From an uncultured Dokdonia sp. (lineage in GTDB: Bacteria; Bacteroidota; Bacteroidia; Flavobacteriales; Flavobacteriaceae), in contig NZ_CANMDS010000005.1 in the NCBI RefSeq assembly GCF_947496725.1, positions 248,001-312,000 of the forward strand: DNA of 64,000 nucleotides. The letters are read 5' to 3'. The position numbers and the translations under genes are program-made. Positions 1 to 9,360 of the stretch are shown here, in pieces. The first letter of the stretch is position 1; each line of letters begins with the position of its first letter. The notes beneath the pieces were generated by a model. That model was not told the origin of the DNA. It saw only the letters and a program-made list of their open reading frames with translations, and did no database searches.

Positions 1-2603
1 CAGTTGGTTTTGGTAGTGTTGAGCAAAATGCTGGAGAACGTAGTCTCGAAGATGTAATGCAGTATGACGTAGTTACAAATCTTAATGCGGGACAATTATT
101 ACCTAAAAAATGGGGTGTACAACTACCGCTTAACTATTCTATAGGAGAGCAAAGCATCACACCTAAGTTTGATCCCCTTTATGAAGATGTTGAGCTAGAT
201 ACATCACTTGATAATGCGGCAGATCAAGAGCAAAGAGATCAGATAGAAGACTATGCTATAGATTATACGAAGCGTCAAAGTTTTAATGCAATAGGTGTGC
301 GTAAAGAACGTACAAACACAGATCGTAAACCTATGCCGTATGATGTAGAAAACCTTACCTTCTCATACTCATATAGCCAGACAGATCATAAGGATTTTGA
401 GATTGAAGAATCATTAGATCAAAATGTGAGATTAGGAGGGACCTATAATTTTAATTTTAACTCAAAGCCTGTTGAGCCATTTGCAAAGAACGATAGCCTC
501 TTTACAGGGAAGTACTATAAATTCTTAAAGGATTTTAATTTTAACTACCTGCCTTCTAGTGTGGCGGTGCAATCTAACATTGTACGCCAGCGTAACGAGC
601 AAAAATTTAGAGATGTATTTGCAAATGATGGTGATATAGCTTTACCACGTTTATTTCAACGTAACTATTTATTTGACTGGGGGTATGCTATTGACTTTCC
701 TATCACAAAAAGTCTTAGATTCAATTATAATATGAATCATAATCGTGTGGTGAGAAACTATCTCGATAGTGATGGTACTCCTTCATTTCTAGATGATGAT
801 GGTCAAGAGATAGCTGGTTTTGGTATTTATGATGGATTCTTAGATGTAGGTACGCCAGACACACACTTTGGAGTATTACAGCTTAACTATGACTTACCAT
901 TTGACAAGTTTCCATTTACAGAATGGATTACAGCAACCTATGCATATACAGCAAACTATAGGTGGCAGCGTGGGTCACAGCAATTCCAAGTTTTAGAAAA
1001 TATACCAGAGATTGGGAACAGTGTAGAAAACACAAACACCCACGCTATAAATGGTACATTAGATATGGAGAAGCTCTATAAATATGTGGGGCTTAATAAA
1101 AAGAAAAAGAAGCGCGCAACAGCCTCTAGACCTAGAGGGCTACCATCGCCAGAAGATGATCGTAAGACATCAGATAGACAGCGTAAACAAGCGCAAGATC
1201 AAGATGCAAGTAGTGGTAGTTTAAGCGGTTCAGATAAGGCGCTTAATACAGGCGTAAGTTTGCTTACAGCCATAAAAAGGGTACAGGTCTCTTATGAAGA
1301 GCAAAACGGTCTTTACTTACCTGGATATTTACCAACTGTAGGGTTTACAGGGAGTTTGAAACCTACACCAGGATTTATCTTTGGTAGTCAGGCAGAGGTG
1401 CGAGAACTCGCCGCTAGTAATGGGTGGCTCACACTATTTCAAGATTTTAATGAGCAGTATCGTGAGGTTGAGAGTAGAAACTTAGGTATTCAGGCAAGAA
1501 TAGGATTATTAAAGGATCTTGATATTGATCTTAATATGAATAGAGTTTATCAAGAAAACTATCAAGAAAATTACCGAGTAGACCCAGAAACCTTGCAGTA
1601 CGAGTCTCTTACGGGTAATAGCTTTGGTAGATTTAATATTTCAACACTACTCATCGCCACTGCTTTTAATGAGAGCACATCAGATTTTTCTGAAACATTT
1701 AATACGTTTAGAGAAAACAGGCTAGCAGTTGCAGATAGGCTCGCATCAGAATTTTATGGAGGAGCAGGTTTTGAGAGAGATGAAAACGGCTTTCCAGAAG
1801 GTTTTGGAAGAACTAACCAGCGTGTATTATTACCAGCATTTTTATCGGCATATAGTGGTCGAGATGTAAATAAGACAGATTCTGGTTTCTTAAGAAATGT
1901 ACCGCTTCCTAACTGGAACATTAAGTACACAGGACTTATGAACTTAGACTGGTTTAGAGATAAGTTTAAGAGGTTCTCAGTGCAACACGGTTACACAGCT
2001 GGATATAGTGTAAATAATTTCCAGACCAACCTTGCTTATGATAGAAGTACAGACAGAGATCCAGAGACAGCTCAGAGAGATCAAGCGGGCAACTTCTTAA
2101 ATGAAACATTGCTAGGCAACGTTACCCTTACAGAGCAGTTTACACCACTAGTGCGTATAGACTTTGAGATGAAAAACTCAGTAAAAATCCTTGCAGAGGT
2201 TAAGCGCGATAGAGCACTTGGCTTAAGCTTTGATAACAACCTGCTCACAGAGATTAAAGGTAATGAGTACATACTAGGACTAGGGTATCGTATCAAAGAC
2301 CTTCGTTTTGTCACAAACTTTGGAGGTTCACGTAGAGTGCTTAAAAGTGATTTAAACTTTAAGGCAGATTTATCCCTTAGGCAAAACGAGACTATTATAA
2401 GATATCTAGATATCGATAATAGTCAGACCACACAGGGTCAAGACATCTATGGGTTGCGCTTTACAGCAGACTATGCGCTTACTAAAAACTTAACAGCACT
2501 TTTCTATTACGACCATACATTTTCGACATTTGCTATATCAACGGCATTTCCACAAACTACCATTCGATCAGGATTTACCTTAAGATATAACTTTGGAAAC
2601 TAA
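1..2603 (+). CDS. sprA: SprA (SOV), C-terminal part, 5' end outside window
   Basis: The reading frame is open from base 3 to the stop at 2601-2603 (about 866 codons) with no start, so this is the C-terminal third or so of a very large protein. SprA is the outer-membrane translocon barrel of the type IX secretion system and is needed for gliding; family members are about 2300-2400 residues. The visible part has the long strand-rich, Tyr/Phe/Asn-rich pattern of SprA (NLTFSYSYSQTD, PLPNWNIKYTGL, FTLRYNFGN at the end). A Lys/Arg/Ser-rich low-complexity stretch lies at about 1093-1245. The gene is followed by gcvH, an arrangement I recall from other flavobacterial sprA loci. Identification rests on family recall, not on a search. 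Confidence 0.88.
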   Translation, partial: VGFGSVEQNAGERSLEDVMQYDVVTNLNAGQLLPKKWGVQLPLNYSIGEQSITPKFDPLYEDVELDTSLDNAADQEQRDQIEDYAIDYTKRQSFNAIGVRKERTNTDRKPMPYDVENLTFSYSYSQTDHKDFEIEESLDQNVRLGGTYNFNFNSKPVEPFAKNDSLFTGKYYKFLKDFNFNYLPSSVAVQSNIVRQRNEQKFRDVFANDGDIALPRLFQRNYLFDWGYAIDFPITKSLRFNYNMNHNRVVRNYLDSDGTPSFLDDDGQEIAGFGIYDGFLDVGTPDTHFGVLQLNYDLPFDKFPFTEWITATYAYTANYRWQRGSQQFQVLENIPEIGNSVENTNTHAINGTLDMEKLYKYVGLNKKKKKRATASRPRGLPSPEDDRKTSDRQRKQAQDQDASSGSLSGSDKALNTGVSLLTAIKRVQVSYEEQNGLYLPGYLPTVGFTGSLKPTPGFIFGSQAEVRELAASNGWLTLFQDFNEQYREVESRNLGIQARIGLLKDLDIDLNMNRVYQENYQENYRVDPETLQYESLTGNSFGRFNISTLLIATAFNESTSDFSETFNTFRENRLAVADRLASEFYGGAGFERDENGFPEGFGRTNQRVLLPAFLSAYSGRDVNKTDSGFLRNVPLPNWNIKYTGLMNLDWFRDKFKRFSVQHGYTAGYSVNNFQTNLAYDRSTDRDPETAQRDQAGNFLNETLLGNVTLTEQFTPLVRIDFEMKNSVKILAEVKRDRALGLSFDNNLLTEIKGNEYILGLGYRIKDLRFVTNFGGSRRVLKSDLNFKADLSLRQNETIIRYLDIDNSQTTQGQDIYGLRFTADYALTKNLTALFYYDHTFSTFAISTAFPQTTIRSGFTLRYNFGN

Positions 2604-2612
2604 AATAGTTAC

Positions 2613-2626
2613 GCTTTCGCGAAAGC
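2613..2626. repeat. Palindromic repeat copy 1 (intergenic)
   Basis: Exact GCTTTCGCGAAAGC, ten bases after the sprA stop, in the sprA-gcvH gap. A decayed relative (ATTTTCGCGTAAGC, three mismatches) follows at 2667-2680. Confidence 0.95.
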
Positions 2627-2712
2627 TAGATGCTATAGAATATATATTTAATAAAAGATTATAATTATTTTCGCGTAAGCATACTTTAAACATATAATTA
2701 ATACCACCAAAA

Positions 2713-3093
2713 ATGAATATACCAGCAGAGTTAAAATACACAAAAGACCACGAGTGGATCCGTATAGAAGGAGATCTAGCCGTAGTAGGAATCACAGATT
2801 TTGCTCAAGGTGAGCTAGGAGACATCGTTTACGTTGAGGTAGAAACTCTTGACGAGACATTAGAAAAAGATGAGGTCTTTGGAACAGTAGAAGCTGTAAA
2901 AACAGTTTCTGATCTTTTCTTACCACTTTCTGGAGAGATAGTAGCTTTTAATGAAGGTCTTGAAGATGAGCCAGAAACGGTAAACAGTGATGCATATGGA
3001 GCTGGCTGGATGATAAAAATTAAGTTTTCTGACGCTTCAGAAATAGAAGAGCTTTTAAGTGCAGAAGCATATGGAGAGCTCATCGGTGGGTAA
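2713..3093 (+). CDS. gcvH: Glycine cleavage system H protein
   Basis: Lipoyl carrier of the glycine cleavage complex. It shuttles the methylamine group from the P protein to the T and L proteins. The protein has 126 residues, the normal length for the family. The start fits the conserved opening YTKDHEWI. The lipoylated lysine is K63 in VEAVKTVSD, within the typical GxVExVK context. It lies between sprA and a VanZ-like gene that overlaps its 3' end, so the two downstream genes are probably cotranscribed. Confidence 0.96.
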   Translation: MNIPAELKYTKDHEWIRIEGDLAVVGITDFAQGELGDIVYVEVETLDETLEKDEVFGTVEAVKTVSDLFLPLSGEIVAFNEGLEDEPETVNSDAYGAGWMIKIKFSDASEIEELLSAEAYGELIGG

Positions 3094-3481
3094 AATCATA
3101 GGAGTTGTTGCTACTCTTTATACGATACTATTAACTATAGGCTCACTTATTAAGCCTGTGGATGTAGTTCCTAAAGTAACTAACATAGATAAGCTCCTGC
3201 ACGCAGGAGCTTATTTTGGTCTTGCCGTACTCTGGTTATTGTTTTACTTTATGTATAAGAAGATAACAGTAAAAAAGAGTGCACACCTTAAGATCTATCT
3301 CATTATCGCTTTAATTTTAATAGGTTACGGCATAGTGATTGAGGTAATGCAAGGAAGCTTAACCGCATATAGACAGCCAGATGGCTGGGATGTGCTTGCA
3401 AATACAATAGGTGTCCTTTGTGGATGTTTATGCTTTGCTTTGTTTTTTAAGAAATTTAAAGCGTTAAATACGCTATATTAA
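3071..3481 (+). CDS. VanZ-like family membrane protein
   Basis: Small integral membrane protein of about 136 residues with roughly four hydrophobic segments. The motif set [13 protein letters not shown], then VIEVMQG, then a [15 protein letters not shown] segment ([14 protein letters not shown]), is the signature of the VanZ-like family, whose function is mostly unknown outside teicoplanin resistance. I chose the ATG at 3071, which overlaps gcvH by 23 bases. An in-frame GTG at 3059 gives a slightly longer form and a GTG at 3086 a shorter one. No sign of a link to antibiotic resistance here. Confidence 0.8.
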   Translation: MESSSVGKIIGVVATLYTILLTIGSLIKPVDVVPKVTNIDKLLHAGAYFGLAVLWLLFYFMYKKITVKKSAHLKIYLIIALILIGYGIVIEVMQGSLTAYRQPDGWDVLANTIGVLCGCLCFALFFKKFKALNTLY

Positions 3482-3535
3482 TTTCTATAGTGATAATAAT
3501 TTTGCTATTTTAGCTATCTACTTAACACATTAATT

Positions 3536-4264
3536 ATGGAACCCAAGAAAAATCCAAAAGCAGATCTTCGTAAAAGGAGTGTGCTCTTTTTTCAGTTAGG
3601 ACTCATCGCAGTTCTAGCACTTACGTATATCACTATAGAGTGGAAAACGTATGACAACGCTGCTGTTGATATAGGGCAGTTAGATCTTGATGATCTTGAT
3701 GACGAAGAAATTCCAATCACGGAGTTAAATACGCCTCCACCACCACCTCCACCACCACCGCCACCAGCGCCGGAAATTATTGAGGTTGTAGAAGATGAAG
3801 AAGAAATAGAGGAAACCGTAATTGAGTCTACAGAGACAGATGCCGAAGAGGAAATCGTTGAAGTAGAAGAAGTAGAGGTAGTAGAAGAAGAAGAAGAAAT
3901 TGCAGATGTACCATTTGCAGTTATTGAAAACGTGCCTATCTTCCCTGGTTGTGAGTCTATGAAGAACAACGATCAGCGTAAAAAGTGTATGTCTGAAAAG
4001 GTAAGTAAACTTGTAAACAAGAAGTTTAATACTGAGTTAGGAAGTGACCTTGGTCTTTCTGGAATAAACAGAATCTTTGTTAGTTTCAAGATTGATAAAA
4101 AAGGAAACATTACAAACATACGTTCACGTGCTCCGCACCCTAGACTTCAAACAGAAGCAGAGCGTGTAATTAGATTGTTACCTAAAATGACACCAGGTAA
4201 GCAACGTGGTAAGCCAGTAGGAGTATTATACTCTCTACCTATTACATTTAAAGTAGAAGACTAG
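3536..4264 (+). CDS. Energy transducer TonB
   Basis: Inner-membrane protein of 242 residues that would pass proton-motive energy to outer-membrane receptors. A cytoplasmic basic N-terminus is followed by one membrane helix (about residues 19-36), a run of eleven prolines at 67-77, an acidic Glu/Val-rich spacer to about residue 125, and a C-terminal TonB domain (VPFAVIENVPIFPGCE to the end), including the FKIDKKGNI and APHPRL segments. A TAATTTTG at 3497-3504 could be the -7 element, though I see no clear -33. Followed by a strong terminator. Closely related to the next gene, so a local duplication is likely. Confidence 0.9.
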   Translation: MEPKKNPKADLRKRSVLFFQLGLIAVLALTYITIEWKTYDNAAVDIGQLDLDDLDDEEIPITELNTPPPPPPPPPPPAPEIIEVVEDEEEIEETVIESTETDAEEEIVEVEEVEVVEEEEEIADVPFAVIENVPIFPGCESMKNNDQRKKCMSEKVSKLVNKKFNTELGSDLGLSGINRIFVSFKIDKKGNITNIRSRAPHPRLQTEAERVIRLLPKMTPGKQRGKPVGVLYSLPITFKVED

Positions 4265-4285
4265 TCTATACGTCTTAATTTATAT

Positions 4286-4319
4286 AAAAACTGCCTCAGC
4301 GATGAGGCAGTTTTTTTTT
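4286..4319 (+). terminator. Rho-independent terminator after first tonB gene
   Basis: Stem of 13 bases (4286-4298 with 4303-4315), loop GCGA, followed by a run of T. A second imperfect hairpin (4331-4340 with 4345-4354, one mismatch) follows and may back it up or lie in the leader of the next gene. Confidence 0.88.
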
Positions 4320-4415
4320 GTGTAAAAAAAAGAGACCACCGCTAGGTGATCTCTTAGTTTGGCTTGCTTCTTGATTCGTTTTAAGAATTGTTCAACATTT
4401 TTAAAACCATATCCT

Positions 4416-5207
4416 ATGGAAAATTCCAAAGAAGGTACGACTGTTCGCCAAAACAGCACGTACACATCAAGCCGCAAACACGAGGCAAATTTACGAAGAA
4501 ATCCCACGCTTCATTTTCAAATTGGGTTAATCTTAGCACTTCTCGCATCCATCTTCTTTATAGAAATGCGCACTGTAGAAAAGGATTTTGCAGTAGTTGA
4601 GCCTACCGAAAGTTATGACGAAGTCTATACGATAGGAGAAGTCCGGGTAGAGAAGAAGGAGGTAAAAGTCAAGAAAAAGGTACAGCCTAAAAAGCAGCAA
4701 GAACCTAAAGTACTTGACAATATCAAAAAGCAAGAAGATGATGTAAAAGACTTGATAGAAGATCTTACATCAGACTCAGAGCCCGACGATACTAAGATGG
4801 TAGAACCAGGTAGTGTTACAGAGGTAGAGGAGCCTGTAGAGCCGGAGATGGTTCCCTTTGTTGCTATTGAGACCGTTCCGCTTTTTCCAGGTTGTGAGGG
4901 TCTTAGTGATAATGACGAGCGCCGTGACTGTATGAGTGCAAACATCTCAAAATTTGTTTCTAAAAAGTTTAGAGCCGAAAGAGGAGAGGGCTTAGGTCTA
5001 GAGGGTGTAAATCGTATTTACGTAAACTTTAAGATAGATAAGTTTGGTAAAGTGGTAGATGTAATCGCAAAGGCCCCGCACCCTAAACTAGAGAAGGAAG
5101 CGTTGCGAGTAGCAAGATTATTGCCAGATATGACTCCTGGTAAGCAGGGAGGGAAAGATGTAGCTGTCTTATTTTCACTACCTATAATCTTTGAAATCAG
5201 AGACTAA
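4416..5207 (+). CDS. Energy transducer TonB, second paralogue
   Basis: Paralogue of the preceding gene: basic N-terminus, a helix at about residues 39-54 (starting at the FQIGLILALLASIFF segment), a Lys-rich then Glu-rich spacer without the poly-proline run, and a TonB C-terminal domain (VPFVAIETVPLFPGCE, VNFKIDKFGKV, LPDMTPGKQGGK) closely matching the neighbour. The ATG at 4416 (MENSKEG) is chosen because it aligns with the start of the first copy; an upstream in-frame ATG at 4359 lies within the hairpin-rich leader. The lack of the proline-rich rod suggests a different span or partner, which is inference. Confidence 0.85.
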   Translation: MENSKEGTTVRQNSTYTSSRKHEANLRRNPTLHFQIGLILALLASIFFIEMRTVEKDFAVVEPTESYDEVYTIGEVRVEKKEVKVKKKVQPKKQQEPKVLDNIKKQEDDVKDLIEDLTSDSEPDDTKMVEPGSVTEVEEPVEPEMVPFVAIETVPLFPGCEGLSDNDERRDCMSANISKFVSKKFRAERGEGLGLEGVNRIYVNFKIDKFGKVVDVIAKAPHPKLEKEALRVARLLPDMTPGKQGGKDVAVLFSLPIIFEIRD

Positions 5208-5227
5208 ATGAATTAATTTACGTTAAG

Positions 5228-5257
5228 AATCCCGTTACCTAAGGTGGCGGGATTTTT
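5228..5257 (+). terminator. Rho-independent terminator after second tonB gene
   Basis: Outer stem AATCCCG (5228-5234) with CGGGATT (5248-5254), extended inward by G-U pairs to a TAA loop, followed by a T run. Confidence 0.85.
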
Positions 5258-5302
5258 TGTGCAATAAACCCTATCTTTCGGCTGCAAACATCACGGCTTA
5301 TT

Positions 5303-7426
5303 ATGCATAAATACCTCTTTCTTTTTGTCTCTTTTATAGCAACTTCTATAACAGCTCAGGTTACGACTAGTGATTTTGAAAAATATCCTGTTTTTCCAGG
5401 CTGTGAGACTATGGATATCGCACAACTGCAAGATTGTTTTAATGAGAAGTTTATTGCGCATATACTTGACAATTTTGAGGTGCCAGCTGTGGTGAGTCAA
5501 GATAACTTTCAAGGTAAAATGGTCATCCTTTTTGAGGTTACTAAAACAGGTGATTTTAAGCTGCTTTATACAGATGCGATGTATCCAGAGCTTAAAACCG
5601 CTGCTCAGGATGTTTTTAAGACGCTGCCTCAAGTTGCGCCGGCTACCTATAATGGAGAGCCTACGTACCTGCAGTTTACAATGCCCGTTTTATTACCACT
5701 AGATAGAAATGCTGTAGATGCGATGATCGTGGGAGACGATGGTAATTCCGCTTTCGCGAAAGCGGAAAAAGAAACCTTAAATCCTATGCAGCAAGAGTAT
5801 GACCGCATTAAAAATCTCAAGTTTGATGATGAGAATGAATACACGAGTGGGCTAAATATCCCTTTCTCACATCAAGTATATAGTAGGTTTGACCAAGAGC
5901 TTAATCTTGTGGGGACAAATGCACATACGGCAAGCAAGCCTTTTTTATATAACAGGGTAAACCCATATTATAATTTTAAAGAGAAGAAAGATGCACTGCT
6001 CAAGGAGAAGTCTACGTGGTTTGGTAGAAAGTGGTCTAACGAGCATATGGTGCAAATACAAGGTGAAGATTACTGGATCACTCTAGATCCTGCAGCAGAT
6101 TTGCAACTAGGTTATGAAACCGATGATGCAAAAATTAATGACTTTACATATAACAATACCAGAGCTGTTTATCTGCAAGGAGGGCTTGGTAAGAAGATAA
6201 ACTTCTTTGCAGCAGTGTATGAGAGTCAAGGACGCTTCCCAAGATATTTTGACGCCATAGCTAGGTCATTGCGACCAGATGGAGGAAACCCAGCTGTTAT
6301 ACCGGGAAGAGGCATTGCAAAGGAGGGTACAAATGGAGACCTTGATTATCCGGTTGCAGAGGGATATGTGTCATACACACCGTCTAAGTATTTTAATATA
6401 CAGCTAGGGCACGGTAAGCAATTTATAGGAGATGGGTATAGATCATTGTTACTTAGTGATAATGCCAGTTACTTTCCTTACTTAAAACTCAATACTACAT
6501 TCTGGAAGTTTAAGTATACAAATACTTGGACCTCGCTGCGTGACGTGCGACCAGAGGTGACTGCAGATGGTGCTTTCCGCACAAAGTATATGAGCAATCA
6601 CTATCTAAGCTGGAATGTCTCAAAACGATTAAACGTAGGTCTCTTTGAGTCTGTAATATGGGAAAATGAAAATGGTAGAGGTTTTGATTTTAATTTCTTA
6701 AACCCAGTAATTTTTTACAGAGCCATTGAGTTTTCTACAGGATCAAGAGGAGGAAATGCACTTATAGGTCTTACAGGTAAATACAAGGTAAATGACCGAG
6801 TAAACGTGTACGGGCAGATTGTAATTGACGAATTTTCGGCGGGAGATGTTTTTAATGGTAGCCAGAGTTATAAAAATAAACAAGGTTTTCAGCTAGGGGC
6901 AAAGTATTATGACGCCTTTGGAATTAAAAATCTTACACTACAAGGTGAGTATAATCAAGTGAGACCATATGTGTACTCTAATAATGAGATACAGCTCAAT
7001 TATGGTCACACTAACCAGTCACTAGCACATCAATGGGGAGCAAACTTTAAGGAGCTCATAGGTATTGCTAGATATGAGCGTGATCGCTGGTATGGAACTG
7101 CAAAGCTCATTGTAGGTGCTCGTGGAGTTGAGATAGGTGATATAAACGAGGTGTATTATGGAGGTAGCATTTATGGTAATGATGAGAATAGACCCTCAGA
7201 TAACGGGATTGCATTTTTTCAAGGTAATAAAGTAACTAGTGTGTATGGTGATCTGGAGCTAGGGTATCTCATAAACCCCGCTACAAATTTAAAAGTATAT
7301 GTAAACCCAATATATCGCTCTCAAACGGCAGATGTTCAAGAAGCGTCACTTGGGATTGACACTAAAACACTATGGTTTAATGTAGGTTTTAGAACAGATC
7401 TCTTTAACTGGTATTACGATTACTAG
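5303..7426 (+). CDS. RemB-like gliding/outer-membrane protein with N-terminal TonB-type domain
   Basis: Secreted outer-membrane protein of 707 residues. A signal peptide ends near ITAQ (residue 19). Residues about 25-135 repeat the C-terminal domain of the two upstream TonB proteins (YPVFPGCE, DCFNEK, VTKTGDFK, LPQVAPATYNG). The rest is a strand-rich domain of the Wzi-like/RemB type (WSNEHMVQIQGEDYW, PSKYFNIQLGHGKQFIGDGYRS). RemB is a mobile cell-surface gliding protein in Flavobacterium. A palindromic repeat at 5750-5763 is read as AFAKA in the linker right after the first domain. I am fairly sure of the barrel family, less so of the gliding role. Confidence 0.78.
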   Translation: MHKYLFLFVSFIATSITAQVTTSDFEKYPVFPGCETMDIAQLQDCFNEKFIAHILDNFEVPAVVSQDNFQGKMVILFEVTKTGDFKLLYTDAMYPELKTAAQDVFKTLPQVAPATYNGEPTYLQFTMPVLLPLDRNAVDAMIVGDDGNSAFAKAEKETLNPMQQEYDRIKNLKFDDENEYTSGLNIPFSHQVYSRFDQELNLVGTNAHTASKPFLYNRVNPYYNFKEKKDALLKEKSTWFGRKWSNEHMVQIQGEDYWITLDPAADLQLGYETDDAKINDFTYNNTRAVYLQGGLGKKINFFAAVYESQGRFPRYFDAIARSLRPDGGNPAVIPGRGIAKEGTNGDLDYPVAEGYVSYTPSKYFNIQLGHGKQFIGDGYRSLLLSDNASYFPYLKLNTTFWKFKYTNTWTSLRDVRPEVTADGAFRTKYMSNHYLSWNVSKRLNVGLFESVIWENENGRGFDFNFLNPVIFYRAIEFSTGSRGGNALIGLTGKYKVNDRVNVYGQIVIDEFSAGDVFNGSQSYKNKQGFQLGAKYYDAFGIKNLTLQGEYNQVRPYVYSNNEIQLNYGHTNQSLAHQWGANFKELIGIARYERDRWYGTAKLIVGARGVEIGDINEVYYGGSIYGNDENRPSDNGIAFFQGNKVTSVYGDLELGYLINPATNLKVYVNPIYRSQTADVQEASLGIDTKTLWFNVGFRTDLFNWYYDY
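5750..5763. repeat. Palindromic repeat copy 2 (in CDS, AFAKA frame)
   Basis: Exact 14-mer; the palindrome extends to 22 bases here (5746-5767, TTCC...GGAA). It falls in the interdomain linker of the RemB-like protein. Confidence 0.95.
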
Positions 7427-7508
7427 ATAAATAGATAGTACATACTATTTGAATAAGAGTGCTCGTTATTTGTAAAGGCGAGAAACTACTTTATCAATCC
7501 ATTGTGCT

Positions 7509-7928
7509 ATGTTATCCAAAATCAACCTTCTCTGGGTGGTTGTCGCTGTGCTTCTTGTCTCTTGTGCTCAAAAAAAGGAGTGTCATAATACACAACGCAA
7601 CCCAATACTTGCCTCAAATATTTACTCTAGCAAAGCGTATCAAGCGGAGCTGTATAGACTTATAAAAGAAAGCCCAGATGTAGATTACTACTATGAGATG
7701 AGGGAAGAGATCTTTGGTCAAGTGTATCTTGTCGTGAGTGCATATGGAGATGCTTTTTGTGGTAAGCTCTGCCTAGTCATCTCAGAAGAGGATGCTTCTC
7801 GCATAGCCATAGACGCTAGTAAAGGTTATCAAGGCGCGCAGCTTATAGGTCTAAAGTATAAAAAGAAAGAAACTGCTTATGCTTTATCGAGTCTCGTTTA
7901 TGACTCTATGGAGTATCTAGTAGATTGA
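7509..7928 (+). CDS. Small lipoprotein of unknown function
   Basis: Product of 139 residues starting MLSKINLL, with a hydrophobic segment and lipobox LLVSC (lipidated Cys near residue 19), so probably a lipoprotein. The mature part has a Lys/Glu-rich mix, the pair FCGKLC near residue 78, and YYYEMREEIFGQVYL. I do not recognise a family. It sits 82 bases after the RemB-like gene on the same strand and is convergent with the VOC gene three bases downstream. Confidence 0.7.
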   Translation: MLSKINLLWVVVAVLLVSCAQKKECHNTQRNPILASNIYSSKAYQAELYRLIKESPDVDYYYEMREEIFGQVYLVVSAYGDAFCGKLCLVISEEDASRIAIDASKGYQGAQLIGLKYKKKETAYALSSLVYDSMEYLVD

Positions 7929-7930
7929 TC

Positions 7931-8299
7931 TTACTTAAAATTACCTATGTGCCATAGTATACCTGAGGGATCGTGTAAAAAGAACTCGCGTCCCCAGTCA
8001 TTATTTACAATATTAGAGAGCTTTACATTTTTAAATCGCTCACTAAGTTGCAATGAGTGTAGGTGTGAGAGATACTCATCAAGCTGTATTACTTCTAAAA
8101 AGAGCATTGTATTATCTACCCAGTCTTTTACATAAGCATCTTGTAAATAAAAGCCAAAGCCTTCTCGTGTAAACAGTGTCATATCTGGAGAGATCATACG
8201 TTCTTCAAATCCAATGGTTTTGTAAAAGGCACTTGAGGTTTTAAAGTCTTTTGAGCCTATAAAAGGCCTTATGGATTTGATGTGTATCTCTGAGCTCAT
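7931..8299 (-). CDS. VOC (glyoxalase/bleomycin resistance) family protein
   Basis: Single-domain protein of 122 residues with the VOC pattern: IRPFIGSKDFKTSSAFYKTIGFE near the start, MTLFTREGFGFYLQD in the middle, and FFLHDPSGILWHIG at the end, which is the usual metal-ligand strand of the family. The substrate cannot be read from sequence; such proteins range from lyases and dioxygenases to binding proteins. It lies seven bases downstream of the metallo-hydrolase gene and is probably cotranscribed with it. Confidence 0.85.
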   Translation of the reverse strand: MSSEIHIKSIRPFIGSKDFKTSSAFYKTIGFEERMISPDMTLFTREGFGFYLQDAYVKDWVDNTMLFLEVIQLDEYLSHLHSLQLSERFKNVKLSNIVNNDWGREFFLHDPSGILWHIGNFK

Positions 8300-8305
8300 A
8301 TGCGT

Positions 8306-9193
8306 TTAGTTTTCATTCGTTTCTAACTCTTGCAAAATGCTTTTGTAAACTGTACTTCTAAATTTTGGTCCAGAGATAAAATCTTTTGCTGTTTCTGCAT
8401 CTGTAAAAAACGAGCTTGTTATAGACTCCATTGCGGTAACCTCTTCTAAAGATACATTGTTTTGAGCAGCTTTTTTTACCTCACTATATATGGCAACGAG
8501 CATATCGTGATATTTCTGGTAGTCTGCCTTTGTTGCGAGTGACCCGTGGCCAGGGATGATTTTTGTGTCATTATTGATGAGCATCAATCCTTTTTTTGCA
8601 GCGGCAATATCACCTTTTATGCTTCCGCCTCTGTTTATATCTATAAAGGGGAATCGCCCGTTAAAGAACGTATCGCCAGTGTGAAGTACGTTACTTTGTG
8701 CAAAATAGACTAAAGCATCACCATCTGTATGTGCATTGTGCACGTGTGTTAAAAACACATCATCTCCATTTTGATAGAAGGTTGCATCCTCACTAAAGGT
8801 GATTACTGGTAGTCCTGCATTTGCAGTATTTTCATTTTCTGATAGTCTTTTACGCACATTGTCGTGTGCAACAATCATTGCGCCGGCCGCCTCAAAATTT
8901 GCATTACCACCACTGTGATCACCGTGAAAGTGTGTGTTTACAAGAAACTTTACAGGTTGTGGTGAGATGGTTTTTATAGCTGCGGTAATTTTATCACTAA
9001 GTGGCGCAAACTGATCATCTATCATAAATACACCATCTTCACCGGTAGATATGCCTATGTTTCCGCCGGCACCTTGTAGCATATATATGTGGTCTGACAC
9101 TTCTTTTACGGTAATTTCTACATTATCAAAGCGCCCTTGAGCGCCACTGAGTGTAGTGTATAATAAGATGATTAATAGTGCAAAGTACTTCAT
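8306..9193 (-). CDS. Secreted MBL-fold metallo-hydrolase
   Basis: Protein of 295 residues with a signal peptide (about 1-19, ending SGAQ). It has the metallo-beta-lactamase fold signature NTHFHGDHSGG, with metal ligands H88, H90, D92 and H93, a further His in HVHNAHTDGD (about residue 157) and a late IIPGHG (about 219). The export signal and motif set place it with periplasmic MBL hydrolases. Activity on beta-lactams is possible but not indicated; other subfamilies share this layout. It is divergent from the heme O synthase gene. Confidence 0.85.
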   Translation of the reverse strand: MKYFALLIILLYTTLSGAQGRFDNVEITVKEVSDHIYMLQGAGGNIGISTGEDGVFMIDDQFAPLSDKITAAIKTISPQPVKFLVNTHFHGDHSGGNANFEAAGAMIVAHDNVRKRLSENENTANAGLPVITFSEDATFYQNGDDVFLTHVHNAHTDGDALVYFAQSNVLHTGDTFFNGRFPFIDINRGGSIKGDIAAAKKGLMLINNDTKIIPGHGSLATKADYQKYHDMLVAIYSEVKKAAQNNVSLEEVTAMESITSSFFTDAETAKDFISGPKFRSTVYKSILQELETNEN

Positions 9194-9239
9194 AATAGCA
9201 GATCTTTTTTTTTGGATGTAGTCGCAAGTTATTAATTAC

Positions 9240-9253
9240 GCTTTCGCGAAAGC
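9240..9253. repeat. Palindromic repeat copy 3 (intergenic)
   Basis: Exact 14-mer within CGCTTTCGCGAAAGCG. It lies in the divergent gap between the MBL hydrolase and ctaB, 45 bases upstream of the -33 element proposed for ctaB. Confidence 0.95.
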
Positions 9254-9297
9254 GCAATTTTAACAATCCCTTGTGTAAAGCTTTCATTTTTTATGAG

Positions 9298-9328
9298 TTG
9301 TACAGATTGCTTTTGTGAGGTATCTTTG
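9298..9328 (+). promoter_or_regulatory. Bacteroidota-type promoter for ctaB
   Basis: TTG at 9298-9300, a 20-base spacer and TATCTTTG at 9321-9328 match the known -33 TTG / -7 TAnnTTTG pattern. The gene start lies 32 bases downstream. Confidence 0.55.
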
Positions 9329-9360
9329 CACGACAAAAATTAAAGCAAAAATTACAGTCT

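Noticed and set aside
3592-3969. Minus-strand frame of 125 codons with Gly and Ser runs
   Set aside because: It is the antisense of the poly-proline and Glu-rich spacer of the TonB gene; composition mirrors the plus strand and no start context is seen.
7459-7665. Plus-strand 68-codon frame overlapping the small lipoprotein
   Set aside because: The overlapping frame at 7509 has a lipobox and better coding pattern.
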